DNA of 8,437 nt, from positions 1 to 8,437 of the forward strand of contig CANQOE010000047.1 of assembly GCA_947625315.1 (NCBI GenBank). Reading direction: 5' to 3'. This DNA is from an uncultured Bacilli bacterium (lineage in GTDB: Bacteria; Bacillota_I; Bacilli_A; RF39; UBA660). A program made the translations under genes and the position numbers. Shown here piece by piece: positions 5,970 to 8,437 of this stretch (the first letter of the stretch is position 1; the number at the start of each line of letters is the position of its first letter). The notes beneath the pieces were generated by a model, which saw nothing but the letters and a program-made list of their open reading frames with translations, was not told the DNA's origin and did not search any database.

Positions 5970-6577
5970 GATTTTTTCACGACCTTCATCTGAGGAAATT
6001 TTTTAATCATGTATTCATCGGGATACCAATCATTTATTAAAGCAAAGATAGAAGTACTTTCTTTTGAGGCATATCTTTTTGTAGCTAATATTGTTAATGA
6101 GATATTTAAACTCATAAATAAACCTAATAAAATAGTTATAATCGTTAATTTATGATTAGTTAAAAATTTCTTAATTAAAGGATATAAAAGATAAAATGAA
6201 CCTAAACTTAAGAAACCCCAGGCTAAAGAATATGGCAAATATACTCTACCCGCGATATTTAATTTAAAATTAGTATAATTCCAGGTAGATGTTCCCCAGA
6301 TATATTCTTGAAATAAACTAGCTAAATATTCAAAAATACTTCCTATTAAAACAGCATAAATAAATTGTTTAAGAAGACTTTTGGTTTGCAATTTTTTCAT
6401 AAAATAAATAATGATTATTAAACCCAAACCATATATTGGTTTAAAAGGGCCATATAAAAGACCTTGTTTATTGATAAATTCTTGATATTTAAAATAATGC
6501 CAAAATGTTTCTAATAAAAAACCGAGGAAGCTACCAATTACAAAGAGCCAAATATTTTCTTTTAAAGCTTTAGACAT
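5966..6577 (-). CDS. PF06541-type membrane protein (putative ABC transporter permease)
   Basis: A 203-residue integral membrane protein with about five hydrophobic helices. It carries the conserved pattern of the family annotated as putative ABC-transporter type IV (ABC_trans_CmpB, PF06541): Glu23 in the first helix, LLYGPFKPIYGLG (40-52), GSIFEYLASLFQEYIWG (79-95) with the following WNY, and AGRVYLPYSLAWG (109-121). The transporter role is an annotation tradition; no ATPase or substrate-binding partner lies nearby, so the activity is not established. I start at the ATG at 6575-6577, with TAGGTGA five bases before it; a GTG three codons upstream is part of that ribosome site. It is upstream of ezrA in the same direction but ezrA has its own promoter. 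Both Arg codons are AGA. Confidence 0.85.
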   Translation of the reverse strand: MSKALKENIWLFVIGSFLGFLLETFWHYFKYQEFINKQGLLYGPFKPIYGLGLIIIIYFMKKLQTKSLLKQFIYAVLIGSIFEYLASLFQEYIWGTSTWNYTNFKLNIAGRVYLPYSLAWGFLSLGSFYLLYPLIKKFLTNHKLTIITILLGLFMSLNISLTILATKRYASKESTSIFALINDWYPDEYMIKKFPQMKVVKKS

Positions 6578-6593
6578 AGAGTTCACCTACTAA

Positions 6594-6599
6594 ATTATA
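6594..6599 (-). promoter_or_regulatory. -10 element of the PF06541 gene
   Basis: TATAAT on the minus strand lies 16 bases before the ATG, with the ribosome site between. No good -35 is visible 16-18 bases upstream. The region to 6657 is shared with the divergent small membrane-protein gene. Confidence 0.4.
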
Positions 6600-6609
6600 T
6601 AAATTTACC

Positions 6610-6638
6610 TTTAAAATATTTCGTAAATATGCTAAAAT
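6610..6638 (+). promoter_or_regulatory. Promoter of the 105-residue membrane protein gene
   Basis: TGCTAAAAT (extended -10; TAAAAT at 6633-6638) has a weak TTTAAA -35 at 6610-6615, 17 bases upstream. The extended TGnTAAAAT form recurs before ezrA and rnhC in this window. Confidence 0.5.
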
Positions 6639-6657
6639 ATATTTAGAGGTGAAGAAA

Positions 6658-6975
6658 ATGCCAAAATATTATTATCAAACTTTAAGTAAAGAAGAAAAAA
6701 AGAAAGTAAAAAAAGAATATCAGAAAGAATATCAAGAAACGGAAATTATGGAAAGATTTCGGAGATTAAATATCTATGCTATAATTGCCATATTATTTGG
6801 GTTATTCTTAATTATATATGCTTACTTTTTTGAAAATAAAAATATTGGGAGTATAATTTTAGGAATTACAATGCTTATTTTAGCTTTAGTCTTTATAATT
6901 GGAAAAGCTTTAGTTAAATTAAGACTTTTAAATAAAGTAGCTTTAAATCAAAAAAGAAAGAAAGTTGAAAAATAA
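6658..6975 (+). CDS. Small membrane protein of unknown function, two helices
   Basis: A 105-residue protein with a highly charged N-terminal segment (residues 1-36, many Lys and Glu, e.g. SKEEKKKVKKEYQKEY), two hydrophobic helices at about 38-58 and 63-82 joined by a short loop (FENKNIG), and a basic C-terminus (NQKRKKVEK). With positively charged ends on both sides, both termini should be in the cytoplasm. I recognise no family. The ATG at 6658-6660 has AGAGGTGA just upstream; the in-frame GTG at 6649 belongs to that ribosome site. It stands alone on the plus strand: divergent from the PF06541 gene and convergent with trxA. Its last codons form one arm of the shared terminator. Confidence 0.8.
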   Translation: MPKYYYQTLSKEEKKKVKKEYQKEYQETEIMERFRRLNIYAIIAILFGLFLIIYAYFFENKNIGSIILGITMLILALVFIIGKALVKLRLLNKVALNQKRKKVEK

Positions 6976-6990
6976 ATAACTTTCTTTTTT
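6957..6990. terminator. Bidirectional terminator between the small membrane gene and trxA
   Basis: AAAGAAAGTT (6957-6966) and AACTTTCTTT (6978-6987) form a perfect 10-bp stem with an 11-base loop. T-rich tails follow on both strands (TTTTTT at 6985-6990 on plus; TTTCTTTTTT on minus). It covers the stop codon at 6973-6975 and nearly reaches the trxA stop at 6989-6991, so one hairpin serves two convergent genes. Confidence 0.75.
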
Positions 6991-7282
6991 AATTTAAACT
7001 TTGAAGGGTGGCTAATATTTCGTCTTTAGAACGCAAACCTATTTCTTTTTGAACTTCTTGGCCTTCTTTAAAATAAATTAAAGTTGGAATACTCATAACA
7101 CCAAACTTTTGAGCTAAATCTTCATGTTCATCGACATTTACTTTTAAAATGTTGGCATCAATACTTTCTAATATCGGAGCCAGCATTTTACAAGGACCAC
7201 ACCAATCAGCATAAAAATCAACAAGCCATAAACCATGGGCAATTACTTCTTCAAAATTTTCTTTTTCTAAATGTTTAACCAT
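6989..7282 (-). CDS. trxA: Thioredoxin
   Basis: A cytoplasmic thiol-disulfide reductase that keeps protein thiols reduced, itself reduced by thioredoxin reductase. The 97-residue protein has the active site WCGPC at residues 27-31, the buried Asp22 in VDFYADWCGPC, KVNVDEHEDLAQKFGV, and the cis-proline loop MSIPT (Pro66) facing the active site, then LIYFKEGQEV. It is slightly shorter than typical thioredoxin (about 105), mainly at the N-terminus. The ATG at 7280-7282 directly abuts the cvpA stop with no gap, and its GAGGAGG ribosome site lies inside cvpA, so the two form an operon. In Bacillus a trxA gene also lies in the rnhC-cvpA-mutS2 neighbourhood. I call it trxA by motif; a thioredoxin-like paralogue is possible. 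Confidence 0.92.
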   Translation of the reverse strand: MVKHLEKENFEEVIAHGLWLVDFYADWCGPCKMLAPILESIDANILKVNVDEHEDLAQKFGVMSIPTLIYFKEGQEVQKEIGLRSKDEILATLQSLN

Positions 7283-8002
7283 TTATTTTTCCTCCTCATA
7301 ATTATTAATAATATCTTTAACACCATTAAATTCTAACTTTTTACTTTCAACTAAATTTAAAGCTTCTTCTTTAGTTATAACTTTATATTCTAACATAGTT
7401 TTTAAGATTTCTCCATTGTAAGCATCTTTATCTTGACTATCTTTATATTTTTCTTGTAATTCATGAATATTGTTAATGGCTTTATAAGTATCATTAACCA
7501 TATCGCCAATAAAAGGTGTTTTAGAAACAATACTCATAGCTAAACTACTTTCAATAACCATTTTGTTAGTAACATTAAATTGTAATAGAACAAATATCGC
7601 TAAAAAACAAAAGACAACGGCCTCCAAGAAACCTAATACGGCCCCGATTATTTTAGATGGGATACCTAATATAATCGTGGCATTTAAAATAGTTTCTAAA
7701 GCTTTAGATAATTTAATAATTAAAGCTAAAATACTAGATAAAACTAAAAAGACTAAAAGATAGGCAATTGCTTCATATAATAAGATATTTAAGGTTACAA
7801 GGCCTTCCCACATTCCGGAAAATTTAAGAAATGGGCAAAATTTTAAAAGAAGCGAGGCGATGGGATTTTTTAAATAATAAGATATAACTACGACGATTAC
7901 AGTACCAATTAAAGCCACTAAACTGCGAATAGCGCCTTTTTTAAAACCTAAAACAGCCCCGGCCAGTAACACTAATATTATAATGGCATCTATTATTGAC
8001 AT
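7283..8002 (-). CDS. cvpA: CvpA-family membrane protein
   Basis: An inner-membrane protein of the CvpA (colicin V production) family, whose biochemical role is not settled. The 239-residue protein has four hydrophobic helices at about 4-20, 25-43, 68-97 and 108-140; the family pattern GFKKGAIRSLVALIG (19-33) joins helices 1 and 2, and SSLAMSIVSKTPFIG (about 152-166) matches the usual end of the domain. It carries a hydrophilic tail of about 70 residues beyond the typical 160-180-residue family length, rich in Lys and Glu. The ATG at 8000-8002 has AGGAGT nine bases upstream. It is first of an operon with trxA and divergent from rnhC; in Bacillus cvpA (yshB) also lies near rnhC. Confidence 0.88.
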   Translation of the reverse strand: MSIIDAIIILVLLAGAVLGFKKGAIRSLVALIGTVIVVVISYYLKNPIASLLLKFCPFLKFSGMWEGLVTLNILLYEAIAYLLVFLVLSSILALIIKLSKALETILNATIILGIPSKIIGAVLGFLEAVVFCFLAIFVLLQFNVTNKMVIESSLAMSIVSKTPFIGDMVNDTYKAINNIHELQEKYKDSQDKDAYNGEILKTMLEYKVITKEEALNLVESKKLEFNGVKDIINNYEEEK

Positions 8003-8023
8003 TATTTATCACACTCCTAATTA

Positions 8024-8029
8024 ATTATA
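8024..8029 (-). promoter_or_regulatory. -10 element of cvpA-trxA
   Basis: TATAAT on the minus strand lies 21 bases before the cvpA ATG, upstream of its ribosome site. The -35 position (about 8047-8052) is weak and lies within the spacer of the rnhC promoter, so the two divergent promoters interleave. Confidence 0.4.
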
Positions 8030-8040
8030 TCTTAAATCTT

Positions 8041-8069
8041 TTGAAAAATAAATAAAAATATGATAAAAT
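8041..8069 (+). promoter_or_regulatory. Promoter of rnhC
   Basis: TTGAAA (8041-8046), a 17-base spacer and TGATAAAAT (extended -10; TAAAAT at 8064-8069) are followed by AGAGGTG and the rnhC ATG 18 bases after the -10. The message would have a leader of only about 10 bases. Confidence 0.6.
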
Positions 8070-8087
8070 ATTAAAAAGAGGTGTCAA

Positions 8088-8437
8088 ATGACAATAGTTT
8101 TTAAAATAAGCGATAATATTAAAGAAGAAATGTGTAAGTTTTATCAAGGAAGAGAAGTATTAACCCCTCCCCCTTATAGTGTTTTTCAAGTAAAAGATAT
8201 CGATTGCGTTACCACTTTATATAATTCGGGGAAAGTAATGTTTCAAGGTATTGGCGCGGATATCGAGGCTAGTTATTGGATTGAAGAAGAACGAATTAAA
8301 AATAATCGCCATATCGATATAAATGGTAAAGAAAAAAAGAAAAATAATAAACCAAGCTTTTTTATTAATGAATCTTCGATTGGTTCCGATGAAGTAGGTA
8401 CGGGAGATTATTTTGGGCCAATTGTGGTATGTGAAAC
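8088..8437 (+). CDS. rnhC: Ribonuclease HIII (5' part, cut by window edge)
   Basis: Cleaves the RNA strand of RNA-DNA hybrids, acting on R-loops and replication primers. The visible 116 residues hold the N-terminal TBP-like substrate-binding domain (about 1-80, with TPPPYSVFQVKD at 26-37 and LYNSGKVMFQG at 44-54) that separates HIII from HII. After a Lys/Asn-rich linker, the catalytic domain begins at IGSDEVGTGDYFGPIVV (98-114), which contains the first two metal-binding acidic residues, Asp101 and Glu102. The other two catalytic acids lie beyond the edge. The ATG at 8088-8090 has AGAGGTG upstream. It is divergent from cvpA-trxA. HIII normally has about 300 residues, so more than half is missing only because the window ends. 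Confidence 0.95.
   Translation, partial: MTIVFKISDNIKEEMCKFYQGREVLTPPPYSVFQVKDIDCVTTLYNSGKVMFQGIGADIEASYWIEEERIKNNRHIDINGKEKKKNNKPSFFINESSIGSDEVGTGDYFGPIVVCE

Noticed and set aside
7563..7763. Plus-strand open frame of 66 codons
   Set aside because: It lies wholly antisense to cvpA, has no ribosome site and its sequence is a Lys/Thr/Ile-rich shadow of the membrane-protein codons.
1..8437. CRISPR array, insertion sequence, phage module or defence system
   Set aside because: I found no spaced direct repeats, no transposase or integrase motifs with terminal inverted repeats, and no defence-type domains.

Overview
The window looks like a chromosomal piece of a low-GC Gram-positive bacterium of the Bacilli, possibly one of the uncultured, small-genome Erysipelotrichia/RF39-like gut lineages. 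The placement rests on very AT-rich DNA, strong AGGAGG-type ribosome binding sites, and the combination of EzrA, RNase HIII with its N-terminal domain, CvpA and an elongator tRNA-Met that closely resembles the Bacillus one. TGA is used as stop (coaE, lysR, ezrA) and Trp is read from TGG, so the mycoplasma code does not apply.

Layout. 1-1044 (minus): coaE and coaD, the last two enzymes of coenzyme A synthesis, overlapping by ATGA; coaD runs off the left edge. 1045-1133: a short divergent control region with overlapping promoters and two inverted repeats, the second of LysR-box type. 1134-2021 (plus): a LysR-type regulator. 2022-2439: a gene-poor stretch with a possible decayed gene on the minus strand and two hairpins that end the tRNA transcript. 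2440-2516 (minus): tRNA-Met(CAT) with its own promoter. 2585-3249 (minus): a gene for a protein of unknown function with a C-terminal zinc-binding motif, broken by a single-base frameshift near its start. 3287-5895 (minus): ezrA followed by an uncharacterised 297-residue gene that overlaps it by ATGA. 5950-5969: a perfect 20-bp palindrome in front of ezrA. 5966-6577 (minus): a PF06541-type membrane protein. 6658-6975 (plus): a small two-helix membrane protein, convergent with trxA across a bidirectional terminator. 6989-8002 (minus): cvpA-trxA, directly abutting. 8088 to the right edge (plus): rnhC, the 5' part of RNase HIII, divergent from cvpA.

How the genes fit together. Most is housekeeping: CoA synthesis, the Z-ring regulator EzrA, thiol redox, R-loop/RNA-primer removal and a CvpA membrane protein; rnhC, cvpA and a thioredoxin gene also lie near one another in Bacillus. 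The less ordinary parts are a LysR regulator divergent from the CoA genes, the unknown gene coupled to ezrA, the frameshifted zinc-motif gene, the palindrome before ezrA, and a change in arginine codon preference between the coaD-coaE-lysR part and the ezrA part. I saw no transposase, phage module, CRISPR array or recognisable defence system.
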